Assembly (NCBI RefSeq): GCF_000283155.1
Contig: NW_004454163.1
Span: forward strand, 6,084,027-6,148,026
Direction of reading: 5' to 3'
DNA length: 64,000 bases
Source of the DNA: Ceratotherium simum simum
Lineage: Eukaryota > Chordata > Mammalia > Perissodactyla > Rhinocerotidae
Below are positions 1 through 12,454 of this stretch, in pieces. Below the pieces are notes generated by a model. It saw only the letters and a list, made by a program, of their open reading frames with translations. It was not told the DNA's origin and made no database searches. How positions within the stretch are numbered: the stretch's first letter is position 1; each line of letters begins with the position of its first letter. The translations under genes were made by a program, and so were the position numbers.

Positions 1-163
1 AGTCGTTGTGTGCACTGTAGGATGTTTAGCAGCATCCCTGTCGTCTACCCACAAGATGCCAGTAGCACCCCCCATCCCTAGTTGTGACAACCAAAAATAT
101 CTCCAGACATTGCCAAATGTCCCCTGAAGAAGGGCAGCAACATCACCTCTTGTTGAGACCCAC
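1..163 (-). mobile_element. MER20 (hAT-Charlie miniature), cut by window edge
   Basis: A non-autonomous hAT DNA transposon without coding capacity. The stretch with 'TAGGATGTTTAGCAGCATCC' and the later 'CCAAAAATATCTCCAGACAT' is the diagnostic MER20 body in reverse orientation. It matches two complete MER20 copies in this window (27338-27557 and 42489-42706). The end bearing 'GTTGAGA' is kept at about 155-160, and the other end lies outside the window. Confidence 0.85.
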
Positions 164-164
164 T

Positions 165-322
165 GGCCCTGTCCTTCCTTTCAGGGAGCTTACATATGTT
201 TGGGCTAAAAAAAGTAGAAAAAGAGATACACAATATAATTTCAGGTAATATCAAAGTAAAGTGATATAGTATGATGGAGAAAGGCCTATTTAAATAAGGT
301 AGTCAGGGAGCTCACCTTCAAG
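165..322 (-). mobile_element. L2 LINE 3' fragment
   Basis: The text 'GGGAGCTTACATATG' followed by an A-rich stretch, 'GATGGAGAAAGGCC' and 'TAGTCAGGGAG' follows the reverse strand of the L2 3' region. It lies directly beside the MER20. Divergence is high, as expected for L2. Confidence 0.6.
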
Positions 323-2065
323 ATTTCTCACACCCCAAAACACACTACTCCCTCTGATGGGTAAATGGCATATAATGCAAAAACTAATTCCAACAAAGGC
401 CTTTATGGGCCTATTTGGATTGAAATAATTCATACTCAAGCTATAAACATGGCTCTCCTTGACCTACTCCAGCTCTCAGAAATACAAGTTAAATTCGAGT
501 CAGAATGGATGGAGGTGTTCGAGATCTCCTTACTCCCGCTCCGCTCCCACAGAGTCTCAGCATTTCCCTCCACTGGTAGATGAAGATGAAGACTGAATGG
601 CAAGGTCCACTGACAGGCTGGCAGATAACAGCACAACTTGTGACAGCACCAGCTCCATTCTTCCAGCGTTCTAAACCATCCTGATTCTTTTGGGGCCAAA
701 CAACTATAAATATAGGATATGTACAATTTCTATTCTGTTTTTATTTGAACACATTTCCCTGGGATTTGAGATGGGATTAGGATGATAGTTCAGAGATTGT
801 TTTCTGCACAGCCCAGTGAATACTTGAAAATAAACTATCTTTTAAGGTACAAATAGTGGTATTTTAAAAGTTCCAATAAAAGCCTTTGATGCAGATTTTT
901 GCTGGTCTAAGTTTCCAACTCCATCAAAAAAGGCTATTAACTGCAGTTGGGGGACAATTAGAGTTAATAATCCTTTTTATATTTTCATATTATCAGCGCC
1001 ATTTTGTAAGCAGCTCCCTTCTATTTGTACCTTGCAGACCGTTTCATTACCTCTCCCAACAGCGACAGCTCCCAGCCTGTGTGTCCCTCAGTTTAGTTCT
1101 GCCTCTTTTCCCCAACACTCCCAGGCAGAAATACAAGAGTCTACAGATGTACAGTTCTCTCTGCTTGGTATGTACACAAGTGTGCTGGTTTCATTCTGTG
1201 TCGGTGCTTCAGGTCCAGTTGCTGGTCCCTGTCATACTTCCTACCCTCTATCTCTGATCTTATGGGCACTGCACCCTCTTCAAGAAGAATCAATACCCAT
1301 AATGAGGACCCCTGCTGCCAATTTGCAGACATTCGTTCATTTATTTACTTGTTCATTCATCCTATCATCTAGCGAATGCTACTATAATCCAGACCACATG
1401 CTAACTTCAGGTACCCACCCGTTGATACTCCTACCAATCTTTCTAGAACCTCTTGCTTATTTCGAGATTCCCTGGTCAATATGCTTTGCCCAGCTGTTGA
1501 GAATATCTCCCATTATTTGCTCCTAAACCCAGCCTGATTATTTGCTTTATCCATGTAGATCCACCCAGAATTTAGGTTCCTTCTAGCCTTCACCTTGCCT
1601 ACCCCACAACTAGCTACTCTCTATTTTCATATTAAAATTTCAAGTTTATTCTTAAAACAAAGGTTTATTTTTTCCTATAGACTTTAGCTTCTTTTCATTG
1701 CATATGAAGGACTTATTTGGTTTTTTTGACTTTTGTGTTTTGTGTTTTTGTTTGTTCTTTTAGGAAGGAATTTAAAACTTTATTAGGCACAGTCAGTTCA
1801 CGTATCTCTAGGCTGGGGATAAAGACTTCACTAATAATCAAATAGTTGATGTGGTAATATATAATAAATGTTGCTACTGGTATAAGGAAATATTAAAATA
1901 AAAACCTCATAGAAGATTTCTAGAACTCAGAGTAGGTATTATGTAAACATAAGGGTAAGCCAGTGGTAAGTCTTTAACTATCTAAGAATTCATAGACTCT
2001 CGGAGATCTACAGGAGTTTATTAGTCCTCTGGAAAATCCCATGCCTGAAAACAGTTATAATTATT
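323..2065. other. Unassigned non-coding stretch
   Basis: No gene, RNA or confident repeat was recognised. The open frames at 436-726 (minus), 886-1257 and 1032-1526 (plus) overlap one another in different frames, are rich in Ser, Leu and Cys, and show no domain. They look like chance frames. A T-rich tract runs from about 1710 to 1765. Confidence 0.5.
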
Positions 2066-2069
2066 AACT

Positions 2070-2200
2070 ATATGATAATTAACAACATTTATTGAATAAT
2101 TTCTGTGTACCCTGTTATAAGCAAGGCATATGATTGATATAATTTAATCCTGGAAAGTGATCTCTAGCCCTGGGAACTCACCACTAGGCAGCCCAGGATG
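2070..2200 (-). mobile_element. MIR-like SINE fragment
   Basis: 'AACATTTATTGAATAATTTC' followed by 'AAGCAAGGCAT' and 'ATAATTTAATCCT' follows the order of the reverse strand of MIR. It is strongly diverged, so the assignment is tentative. Confidence 0.4.
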
Positions 2201-2204
2201 TTTC

Positions 2205-2450
2205 AGAGCAAGTCTGAATGTGTTCTTCAGTTTATTATGTCCAGACCTTCCACTCTCTGCCTTTTTGTTCCCCCTGGAAAGTGGTTAAACAGGCTTGTTC
2301 TCCTTTCCATATGATATCCCTTTAAATATTTGACAACAACTATCATATTTCCCTCGAGTCTTCTTTTCTCCAGGTGAAACATTATTAATAATTCATTTAA
2401 CCAATCCATCCTCTAAGAGCATGAGACTCTTTTCTGGAGAAACTCCCTCA
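2205..2450 (-). mobile_element. L3/CR1-type LINE 3' fragment
   Basis: 'TTAAATATTTGACAACAACT' then 'ATCATATTTCCCTCGAGTCT' and 'TTTTCTCCAGGTGAAACAT' is the reverse strand of the conserved CR1/L3 3' segment, whose sense strand reads GCCTGGAGAAGA...GGGAGA. The 60-codon minus-strand frame here (2227-2409) is part of this repeat. Confidence 0.65.
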
Positions 2451-4519
2451 ATCACTTGACTCAACCATCTTCCTCCCCTCAACTATCACTGCTTCTGAAA
2501 GTGTAGCCCTGATAACCACACATTGTGCTTCAGGTTTGAACAGAGCTGCAGAATACTCTCTTTGGTTCTGCATTTTATTTTAATGTAAATAAGTTGATAT
2601 GAGAGACTACAGCTTGTAGTCAAGAGGTGGAGAGAAGAGGTGGAAAGCAAGGACAGAAAGCATTGTGTCCCAGAGAATTAAATTGAACAGATTACATTAC
2701 ATAGTTTCAGGTATGCTGAGAATTAAATAGTAATCCCTGAAAAACAGTCACGTACAGCAAAGTCCTGGTAAACCATAACCGACCAAATAGACATTAATAT
2801 TGTTCCTAGCACCATTGCTATAAAGGGATTGTACCATATTCAGAAGTCTCATTTTATTTCTTTATTAGTTATAGCTGCCTTTCAAGTAAGATAGATCGAT
2901 TATCCACTGGATAAGAGATAATATTGCAATAGGCAGAAGCTTTCCAATGAATGTCTCACCACATCCTTTCTACAGCAACAGACAGTCTGTGAGGGACTGC
3001 TGAGGCATTCTGGGAATCTTCTAGGGTATCCTGGAGCAAAGTCAAAAGTGGCCCCAGGACAACAAGAATGAAGGCACTTGGAGCTACATTGGGGTTGCCC
3101 TGAGTGGTTGCCCAAATAGAAGCCGGGTGTCTCTAGGCAACTCCCACCCTCCATGTTGGTATTCCCTGGGGCTCTGAGAGAGTCTACTGATTTGAGAATG
3201 AGCTTCTTCACTATTTAAACCTCTTGAATGCCCTTCAAATACACAATCTTACCACCTTAGTAGAGGGAACTCAGTCTCCTGACAGGAAAACAGCTTACAC
3301 ATTCCACTCTCCTTCAGGCTGGCTTTCCTGGGGAATCATGTTGCTTTGGCTCCAATGCTAAGTCTCTTTGCTTCAAACCCTCCCAGAAATGTTACAGCAG
3401 TGCTGCCCTGTCCCAAGCTTGTTGGACATTAACCTGGAATCCATGCCAATAACTAGCATGCCATAACTCAGCAACAGGCTGTTACCAAACATCTCTGGAT
3501 ATTGGGTTGGGCGGGAGCCTGTGACTAGAGAAAAAAAAAACAAATTGGTGACTATTTCTGGTAACATTCTTTTAGCTTGGGGACATTGCCAGCCTTTAGT
3601 GGGTAGAATGAATATGTAACTTAAAAGCAGAGTGGCAAGATGTGTCATGGTGCTGAGCCCCTCTGGGGCTCTCCTAGGTTTACCACTGGGGCTTTTAACC
3701 ACAATCATGGTGGTAAGACATGCACCCCAAATATTTTGAAATATCAATATTAGAAGAAACTATCAATATTAAGTTAGTTTTAAATACAGTATGGCAAACG
3801 ATCCATCAACAATGTGCTAATTAGCTCAGTTCTGATTTACCTTAATTTCTACACATTTCATGTCTTTAATGAAATCTATTTATTCTTCATTATTCTCCAC
3901 AGCAGTTTTAAGGATGTATTGACTGGGTGAACCAGAAATGTTATCAACATATCACCAAAATGCACAGTTTCATTGTCCAGGCTGTTGGCCAGAAGTATCT
4001 GACCATTATCCCAGTTTTGTCCTTAAGCATATTTTATATTAAATGATAGAAGCTGTCTTTTTTAAAAACTGGGATTATGTTTTCTGTTCTACACTTTAGA
4101 GTTAGTTGCCAATATGAAATCTTAATAAAATTATTATTATTATCATTTAACTCACAGCAATCAGATAGTGTATTCCTTAATTACACAATTTGTTAAATCC
4201 CCATACGTCATTAAGCATCATCTTTCTATACCTGTAAAAATTGTAAACTTCCGTAACCCAACCCTAAGTTACTAGAACATAACTCTACAACTCAGCAAAT
4301 AGTACATCCTTCTTCAACTGTGTATTAGATTATCTTCTCTAAATTATCTATCACTTTTATTATGGCCAATGTGATTATGGAGGATAATAGAAAATAGGAA
4401 TAACAGATATTTGAAATCCACAAATAAGCCAAATCTCATGTAAATTACCACCTTGAGTAAGTAGTTTCACCCTTCCCTCGCCAGATCCTAGTTCATTTAT
4501 ATCCTTTCATTGTCCTATT

Positions 4520-4532
4520 CACCCTCTAGTGG
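4520..4532 (-). promoter_or_regulatory. CTCF-like core motif
   Basis: On the minus strand the sequence reads CCACTAGAGGGTG, close to the CTCF core CCACNAGRGGGCG with T in place of a normally strong C. It is a single weak match, and occupancy cannot be judged from sequence. Confidence 0.25.
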
Positions 4533-6954
4533 AATTCTTAATAAGCAGTGGAATTGCATATAGAGAGAGTGAAACTATAAAGAAAGAAAGGAGATAGAGG
4601 GTCCAAATAGCCACAAGGCTGAATAATTCGTGGGACATGTAGGAGTTGAATGTATTATTACCAAGGGGATATTTTTATGTTAATTATTTACAACTATTTA
4701 TAATCTTTGTATTTATTAGTTGAGGTATATAGAGAACAAAATTACATGACAGCTAATAAAATAACTTTTTAAGATTCCAGCTTAAACACAGTCATCATTT
4801 CACAAGACTTTCTGGAACGGCAGACTTTGAAACATATCCTAAATCCTCCTGGGAAGCTAAAAGGCTCTCCCAGAATTTTCAGTCACTTAAACATCTCTAA
4901 CTTCATTTTCAAGTTACAGGTTTGGTTTAGTCACTGTTGATTTGTGTACTTGTAATCATCAGGAATATTCTAGAAACACACAATTTGGCACCTCACTTTA
5001 TAATCTGAAGAGAACATCACTGATGTTTTATAAAAATTTTGAGCAAGAGAAAACCATAATTTGCAGTTCACTTCAACCAGTCTTTTTTCTTCAGCCTAAT
5101 ATGGATATGAAATGTATCTGGCGTTAGTGTTTCCTAGTATTGCTGCAGCTTGCTGGAATGTTTAGACCTTTGCACAATGAATCCTTTATTACAGTAAAAA
5201 GACATAAGATTTAAACAGCTCATCACATTCCTTCTAACGTTCCTTGTACTGGAGAACGTATTTTAATGTACACTAAGTATTTGAATTTACTTTCAAAACG
5301 GTAAATTCATTCTTTTCATTACTGTTCTGTAGGAGTTCTTAGTGCACATTTGTGAGGTTGTGAACTGGATGCATTAATTATGATCACGTTCACACTGGAA
5401 TAAAATTCAATCTTTTTCTAAGTTTCTCCAGCTTATTTATTACCTAGCTTTTTGACATAGTGTGGGAGTTGTTGTCTTAGAAATAGAGACTCTAGCCTGT
5501 AGATTCTGATTCTGGACAACCTTTGGAGATTTTTATATTAAATGAAGGCCTTAGTTAAATAAATGGTATGATTTTAGATGTGTTTATTATCCTCAGTATT
5601 AAGCACTTATAGTAAACCTGGATATACCCACTGGGATAGTGCTCTTTACTGTTAATAAGATTTGCATACGGTTGTTTGAGCCTGTTCATGGAACTGGCAA
5701 AGATTGAGAGTATTATTAATCCCACCAGGTAGTGTGGGCAGGTAATTGAGAATTACTGTTGACTGAGGGAAGGGGGAAATTACTTTAGGCTTTGTTAAAG
5801 GGATATTAACTTTAGTAATACAGCAGGCCCTCTCCATTCTAGATATCCCTGTTCATAGAATAATCTACAAATATGTATCTCTATGTGTAGAAGGTAAAGA
5901 ATGGACCTCAATAAAGGATCAGATGCTATGGATGGTGTGTGTATGCACTAGATTCAGGTGCATGGAGGAGTTGCATCAACACCAGCAATGGAGAGGGGTT
6001 CCTGGACCAGGCCTTTGAGCAAGGACAGGCAATAAACGTTATTGAAGCAAATGCAGAGTCCCTCAATGTCCCACAGCGTCTTTTCTGGAAGGCTGGAAGA
6101 AGGGAAAAAACAAGTAATTTGGATGTTTCCTTGGCTCTGTTGACTTCAGAAGCTGGCAAACATCATTTTCTACTCTTTAACTCATTTTCCAGTCTTGTAA
6201 CTATTTTGTGCAATATTGGGTCCTGTTTATTAATATTTTCTGTAGGGACGTTTCCATCACTTATTCCTTTAATCTAATCCCAAGATCAAGGAGCAGAGGT
6301 GGAGACATACACCCCTGGACATCCCACCCCTTCCTGTTTATGTTTTTAACTGCATAGGACATGATCATTTTAATTGCATTGACTCGATATGTATTTGCTT
6401 AATTGGTTTTCTGTTTTTGTTGTTATTGAGTATTTTTAGGAATGTCTGATTGTGCTTCCTGATTTTTCAACAACCTTTAGCTTTTAATTTAATATCTTAA
6501 AGGGTCATTGTATCAGTTACTTCAGAATGACCCAGATAACAATAAAATATTCCTCATAGATGATGAAAAATCACAGTGAAAAACTAGACACATTACTTAA
6601 ATTCCTATCTCTTATTTGTCTATATTAAACTCAAAGTTTGTTTATGCTTAGGATTACCAGTAAACTTGCCTTTTAGATATGAGCATTTTCAACTTGATAG
6701 TTTTAAAATCAGAAGAATGCAGCTCATATAAAGAATAACAAGAAACCATATATGTCATCTTTTGCTGTTTATTGTGAAAAAAGTATATGTGAAAAAGTGT
6801 ATGTGAAAAAACTATATTATATGTCCAGAGTTCATTATATTTCTATGTCCAAAGGTCTGTTTGAGCTCTTAAGCAAATGATATTAATCTACTAGCGTAAT
6901 AACACCAGTTTTAACTTTTGACCACTTGATTTCCCGCAAGTTAATGTCTGGGAT

Positions 6955-7242
6955 AAAATGGCCACTTTAGATTATTTTTGTTTTATAAGCCTTATGACAT
7001 CAAAAGTACCAAATTTCATGCTAAAAAAATTTTTTTAAGTACAGACCACATATTCAAATTATTTATTGTTCTTTACAGATCTTCATATAAAGTTGATAAT
7101 TTTTATGTTCAAGAAGTTCACAGAATTCTGAGAGGAATTAAGATGGATCTATGCTCTTCTTTTGACAAGGGGAACTGACCAGTGGCCATCTTTAGGAAAT
7201 ATACCAGGATTCAAAATGGGCATAATGCACAGTGGCCATTTT
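6955..7242. promoter_or_regulatory. Cluster of three YY1-like motifs
   Basis: AAAATGGCCACT occurs at 6955-6966 and its exact reverse complement AGTGGCCATTTT at 7231-7242. A near copy, AGTGGCCATCTT, lies at 7181-7192. Each contains the YY1 core ATGG/CCAT within GCCATNTT. The outer pair could instead be eroded terminal inverted repeats of a small DNA element of about 290 bp, but no known family was recognised inside. Confidence 0.3.
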
Positions 7243-7804
7243 GGCTAATATCCCTAAATGCTAATGTTTGTAGAAAAGCCACATGTATAACAAATTAGTT
7301 AGGTAGTGATACTTGCTGTTATTACAAATAAATTCCAAATTTTCTCTTTCAGGTACCAGTCTCAGCTAGGCATTCTTGGTCAACAGGTGGCTCTCCTCCA
7401 TGTGGTGATTCAGAGAACCAAGCCAATTTCATCTTATGGCTCTGCCATCCTCTTAAACTATAGAGTCCTTTGTTTCCAGCCAACAGTAGGAAAAAAAAAA
7501 GCATAGACGAGCACACAAGGAAGCTTTATAGAGGCAGGCCTGGAAGTGGCTCATATGGCTTTTGTTCACATCCCACTGGCTAGAACTTAATCACATGACT
7601 TAACTGCAAGGAAATCTGGAAAATGTAGCATAGCTGTATTCCAGGAAGAAGAGAATGCTAGTGATCTTTGCCACACCTACTATTTCACATGTTCCTAAAA
7701 AAGAGGGAAGGCACTATCCTACTGGGGGCTGGCTTCTGGGGTTAGCTTTGTCACTAAGGAATTGTAGAAAATTTAACAGGTTCTAACCTCTTTACCTTTT
7801 GTAC

Positions 7805-8650
7805 TATTTGGTCTCATAGAGCTCACAGTCTAAAAGAAAAGAGAGATATCAAATAAACACACAAATAAATGTATAATTATAAATTAATGTAGGCTCCGTG
7901 ACAGCATGGACCATGCTTCCCTGGCACTTAAAATAGTGCTTGGTGCATAGTAGGTGCTCAACAATAACTGTTGAATGACTGCATGCCTAAAGATGTGAGT
8001 GAATTAATGAATTAATGAATGAAAATACAGAATGGAAAAGAATAGGTGCTATTAAAGAAAGCAGTAAGGAACTCTAAATTTGTTTGGGCGATCAGGGAAG
8101 GTCTTTCTGAGGAAATAATATTGACGTTGAAACCTGAAGGATGAGTAAGAGTTAGCAAAGAGAAGAGTTGGGTGGTAGAATTTTGCAGGCACAGGAAACA
8201 CCAAGTTCAAAGGATCTGAGTTGGGAAGAGATTGATACATTTCAGAGCTGAAAGAAGGCTAGTGTGACAGGAACCCAGAGGGGCTGGGTGGTAATGGTGG
8301 AAGTCAGGCTAGAAAAGTAGCAAGGGCTGTACCAGGCAAGGATTCTATATGTTCCGCCTTTTGGTCTCCCCTGCAGGCACAATGGAAAGCCAGTGAAAAG
8401 TATAAAGAAGGAAAATGGGTGATGTGATCATAGTTTCATTTTAAAGGATCATTCCAGCTTTCTGTGAAGAATGGGTTGAAGTGGAGTGAGAGTAGAAGCA
8501 GAGAGACTACTTAGGAGGCTGTTGCAAGTTATCCAAATAAGATGGCTAAACCAGAGCAGTGGTTCAGAACAAGGTGGAGGTGAAGCAGATGGAGGGACTT
8601 GAAATACGTGTTGTAGGTAAAGGGAAATCAGAGTAGACGGACATATGCAG
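7805..8650 (-). mobile_element. L2 LINE, 3' part, interrupted by an opposite L2 piece
   Basis: The order of motifs matches reverse-strand L2: 'GAGCTCACAGTCTAAAAG', then (after the inset 7885-7985) 'GATCAGGGAAGGTCTTTCTG', 'GAAACCTGAAGGATGAGTAA', 'AATGGAAAGCCAGTGAAAAG', 'AAAGGATCATTCCAGCTTTC' and 'ACTTAGGAGGCTGTTGCAAG'. This corresponds to the end of ORF2 and the 3' UTR. The repeat is old and no frame is retained. Confidence 0.8.
7885..7985 (+). mobile_element. L2 3' terminus inserted in the L2 of opposite strand
   Basis: 'GGCTCCGTGACAGCATGGAC' through 'TAGTGCTTGGTGCATAGTAG' to 'GTTGAATGACTG' is the sense-strand L2 3' end. It sits between two pieces of a minus-strand L2 that would otherwise be continuous, so it was inserted later, or the two ends meet head to head after a rearrangement. 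Confidence 0.65.
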
Positions 8651-8948
8651 CCATCAAGTCCTCTGTTCTAAATCGCATTATTATTCTCTTTGAAAGGTCA
8701 TTACTATGACTGCGCTGCCACTAAAATTAGACCCTTCAGGACATTTAGTGTTGTTTCCTTCAGATTCTTTTAGAAGCTTTGTCCCAACTCTGAAGATTTG
8801 CTCAAAGATCAGTCAAATAACAGGCATTTAAATTCAGGCTAGATTCTTGGGGTCCTTCAAAACTCACTCCAGATTGTTGTATTTCTGTTTCTCTTTGTCT
8901 TCAAGAAATTAATTAGGTAAACTGTATAATTATAGTGGAGGCTTTGTA

Positions 8949-8950
<2 letters not shown>

Positions 8951-8979
<29 letters not shown>
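8951..8979. repeat. (TG)n microsatellite
   Basis: About 14 uninterrupted TG units in the displayed sequence. Tracts of this kind are usually length-polymorphic and can adopt Z-DNA. Confidence 0.95.
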
Positions 8980-8983
<4 letters not shown>

Positions 8984-10490
8984 GTATCTTTAGTGTCCAA
9001 ATATTTTACTCATAAATTTTTTTAAAAAAAGGTTAATTTTGGACCATCTTTGGTCTTTCTTTGTATCTTCTTAATGCGGTATTGTTGGTTGTGTTTTAAT
9101 TTTTCAATTTAATGTTTTAGGAAGTAATCCAAATAGTGTTAAAACTTTATCCTTGAAGCCAATGTTCTACTATTTCAGAGTTAGTTGTAGTGGTTCACGC
9201 CTTTACTAGAATTTCTTTGGAGATAAGAACGCTCTGTACAGAGGACTGGAAATTTGATGCTCCTGAATTCCATTCTGCTCTCCTCCCTTTCCCCATTCGT
9301 TCTTGGCTTGCAATTTATGTCTGTCTGTATTTGTCATCTTGAAAATGGACATCATAGTGATTTCCCAGAGGTCTTAGGGGGGCTATTTTAGTGTTTGTCA
9401 ATCAGCTTTTAAGATGATATGGGCAAAGGAATATTATGATCTTGGGAATTGATATGTCTGCAAAATGGCTGCTATGCAGAAGTAAGAATGCTGTGAAGCC
9501 CTGACAGAGTTCCTTCAGGGACATTATACCCACAATCAGTGAAATACTTCCGGTAAGTTCCCTCCCTCATTCTAAAGATAGAGCCTTATTACCGGGCCTC
9601 TTCTGGCAATGATATTTACATATGCTAAATGTTGTTTCAATTTTAAATAGTTTATTTGAATAATTTTCACCCAAGATGTGCTATTTTGATCTACAAGTCA
9701 GTGGATAAAATTCTTTGATGGCTTATTGATCTCTAGAAAAGAAAACTGAGGAGAGTATGATTTTTATAGAGAATTTTTTGGTTGTTTCTGCCAAGCTTAT
9801 AACTGTATTGGTGCTTATAACAGTATTTTTTCATTTTGTGTCTATTGTGATATTCCTCACTTTCTCTTTGATATATGTCCCATTCTGTTTAAAAATATTT
9901 TTCCAAAAATCTTTAAAGTCATTTCTTTGTTTCCTCCTGCTCTTTCCTGTTATGTAGCCACCTCACTTCAAGATTAGGCCATATTGGGTCCAAAGCAGTC
10001 ATAGGAAATTGAGAGAATCTTGTAAATTCACTTTGTTGTTCTGATTTTAGTTTGTATGTGGAAGTAAGATAAAAATATGAAAGTGGCATAAATTCCAGAG
10101 TGTTACTTATAATTCTAGGCAGATGTTTGCATACTTCACTTATCTCAAAACTGGTACTACTCACCCTACGAAAACAAAGAGCTGAGGACTCAAAGTTTTA
10201 GATAAAGTCAATGACCCAGGAGAACTTGAGAGTCAAAGCAGCCTTACCTTTTTTTTTAAGATTCCCCATTGCACAGATCAGCCGTGCAGATCTCTGATTG
10301 CACTGTTTTCTGGCATCTGGCACAGAAAATGAAAATCCTCGTGTCCTAAAAACAAAGTATTTGAAGAGAAAAAGGTGACCTTTCAAGCACCTGCATTTAT
10401 TGCCAAGAGACTGAAAATGAACTATAAGCAGAAAAACTATAAGTCAGGTGAACTCTTCACTCTCCTTCAAGGATAAAGTTCCAGTGAAAG

Positions 10491-10492
<2 letters not shown>

Positions 10493-10522
<30 letters not shown>
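10493..10522. repeat. (GT)n microsatellite
   Basis: Fifteen uninterrupted GT units. Confidence 0.95.
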
Positions 10523-10523
<1 letters not shown>

Positions 10524-11359
10524 GCTTTTCCTACTTGTACACACCTGTTTCACTCCTATTCTCCCCTTGGGACACAGTCTTTTTATAGTAATGGTGGTAA
10601 TTAGATCCTTTCCTTTTTAGATGCTCTTAATCATCTTTTGGATTTGGAGCTAATGTCTCTATCTCAAAATAGAATAAAAATTCAGAATCTTAGCCTGTGG
10701 CACTCCTGGTCACTCTCTTAGTATTCGATGACATTTATTGAGCTTAGAGACAGACACTATACTAGGCTTGTATAAAAAAGCTGCTACAACTGAGTATTTA
10801 TGAATATCTGTTCTAATGTCAGTAAAGAACATAAAATTAGCATATTGAATCAGACTCTTGGTCCTGTTAAAAACATGATTTTTCCTATTACAGTGGCATC
10901 AGGAGATGTGTTATGAAAGAATGTAGTTGTTCTTCTTACTGTCAGATTAAGAATTTGCCTCTAAATCCTAACGTCCATTAGTAATTTATTACAGCTCTAT
11001 GACTCATCCGAATGTTTAAAAATTATTTTCTATTTTCAACCTACTCCTAGTGATATTAGTAGTACATCCTTTTATGGCTCTTAAACTTACCTCTTTGAAG
11101 TTTCAGTGGATTTCCAGTGGATAAGTCTGTTGTCATCTTTTATAGACCATTCAAAGCTTTACAGACTTCACATCTATTTAATACTCTATATTTTTTTAGT
11201 CTGTCTTTATACAGCAACCTCCCTACTCCCATCAGATACTTCATATATATCTTGTGAGCTGTGGTAGCTAGAAGTACAAGTGGTATTTAGGGTATAGATA
11301 TAATGTTTTTGTAAATTGGTCAAATTTTATTTATGTATAATTGTATTTATGATTTCATT

Positions 11360-11485
11360 TCCTTATTAGCAAAACCTTCCTCATAAGATTACTATGAGGA
11401 TTAAACAATATAATGCTTGGAAAGTAGTTAGCACAGTGCTTGGCATAGTAAGCACTCAATAAATGTTAACAATTGTTACTATCTA
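11360..11485 (+). mobile_element. MIR SINE, 3' half
   Basis: 'TACTATGAGGATTAAACAAT', 'GTTAGCACAGTGCTTGGCAT' and 'AGCACTCAATAAATGTTAAC' are the consecutive 3'-half blocks of MIR in sense orientation. The tRNA-like head is missing. Confidence 0.85.
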
Positions 11486-11624
11486 ATTTTTATATCATTT
11501 TAATGACCATACACTGTTGCCAGCCACTTTTATTTTTTAAAACGTGAGTTCCCCTCCTTCAATAATACGGGATATGCTCCAGTCAGATCAACATTCCTAA
11601 TACCCATCTCTGGTCTTGTCTGTT

Positions 11625-12130
11625 TCAGTCATTCAACAAATTTATTTAACGAGTATTCTAGGAATTGAGCTAGGTGCTGGGGATACAGCTACCAGCTAGG
11701 CAAGGTCTCTGCTTTCGAAGAGCCTACTACAGACGGGGAAAACTAATAATAGATAGGTAATTACAATAAGGTGCTGCGAGAAGTGCAGGATCAATGGGAG
11801 AACAGAGAAGGGGAAGCTAACCTAGTATGGGGGCAGGTAGGCTTCCTGGAAGAAGTGATGTTAAAGCTGTGACCTGGATGTAAGAAGGAGTTAACCAGAC
11901 AGAGGAGGCAGGAGAGGGACAAAAGTGGAAAGATTACCAGAAGGAAAAGTACATGTAATATTTGGAGGGGAGAGAAAATGCTGTTTATTGAGGAACTGAA
12001 CGAAATTCAGTGTGAATGGAGAAGGGAATAACAGACAGAGAAGGCTGGAGACGTGAGATCTCAGAAAGCCTTGGGATTCATGTCAAGGAGTTTGGACTGT
12101 ATCCTGCAGTAGCTGTGAAAATGTCAGTGG
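11625..12130 (-). mobile_element. L2 LINE 3' fragment
   Basis: It starts with 'CATTCAACAAATTTATTTAA' and continues with 'AGGTGCTGGGGATACAGCTA', 'GGCTTCCTGGAAGAAGTGAT' and 'GTTTGGACTGTATCCTGCAG', all in the order of the reverse L2 strand. The 90-codon frame beginning at 12016 runs through this repeat and its neighbour and is not a gene. Confidence 0.8.
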
Positions 12131-12139
12131 CTTCTCTTC

Positions 12140-12330
12140 ATCCATCAATACCATCCAGCCTTCTTAGCTACATTCCATATGATTTGGCCCCATCGACCTA
12201 TCCACCTTTTCAAGACCCTTTCCTATTATTTCCCCGCATAACCCTGCCCACTGTTCCTACATGCCCATGTGTTTGCATATTGCCTTAACTGGAATGTCCT
12301 TCCTCAACTTCTGCACTTCAATTCAGGAAG
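12140..12330 (+). mobile_element. L2-like LINE fragment, sense
   Basis: 'TTTGCATATTGCCTTAACTG' followed by 'GAATGTCCTTCC' is the well-conserved sense L2 motif (cf. GCTGTTCCCTCTGCCTGGAA). It abuts a reverse L2 on each side, so 11.6-12.6 kb is a mosaic of L2 pieces. Confidence 0.6.
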
Positions 12331-12440
12331 GATTTGTTGAGGAAGTGGTATGTGCCAGGCATTGTGAACCTTCACCCCTCCAATGCCTGTTCATTCATTC
12401 ATTCTATAAATATTTATTGAGCACCAACATGCAGAGGGAG
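12331..12440 (-). mobile_element. L2 3' terminus, reverse
   Basis: 'TTCATTCATTCATTCTATAA' followed by 'ATATTTATTGAGCACCAACA' is the reverse complement of the L2 3' end with its TGAA tail repeats. Confidence 0.65.
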
Positions 12441-12454
12441 CCTTGCTCCTTTTA

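Larger units (their letters stand above)
2455..7800. other. Unassigned AT-rich intergenic or intronic DNA
   Basis: This is 5.3 kb with no recognisable exon, RNA gene or confident repeat. The frames at 2900-3211 and 3373-3747 (minus), and 5926-6159 (minus) against 5939-6277 (plus), overlap on opposite strands or lack any domain, so I do not call them. A short (ATT)n run lies near 4130-4143. Motif-level observations at 4520-4532 and 6955-7242 are given separately. Confidence 0.5.
8655..11350. other. Unassigned non-coding stretch
   Basis: No gene or confident repeat was recognised apart from two (TG)n tracts. The short frames on either strand, including 9757-9957 (a hydrophobic 66-codon chance frame in T-rich DNA), have no signature. 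A weak MIR-like phrase ('GACATTTATTGAGCTTAGAG') occurs at about 10730. Confidence 0.5.

Noticed and set aside
886..1526. Overlapping 123- and 164-codon plus-strand frames
   Set aside because: Two different frames are open over the same region. Both are low in charged residues and have no domain or start context.
9183..9210. Phrase resembling the start of a 7SL/Alu SINE (AGTGGTTCACGCCTTTACTA)
   Set aside because: Only about 20 bases match, with no continuing Alu or 7SL body, and Alu does not occur in this lineage. Chance.
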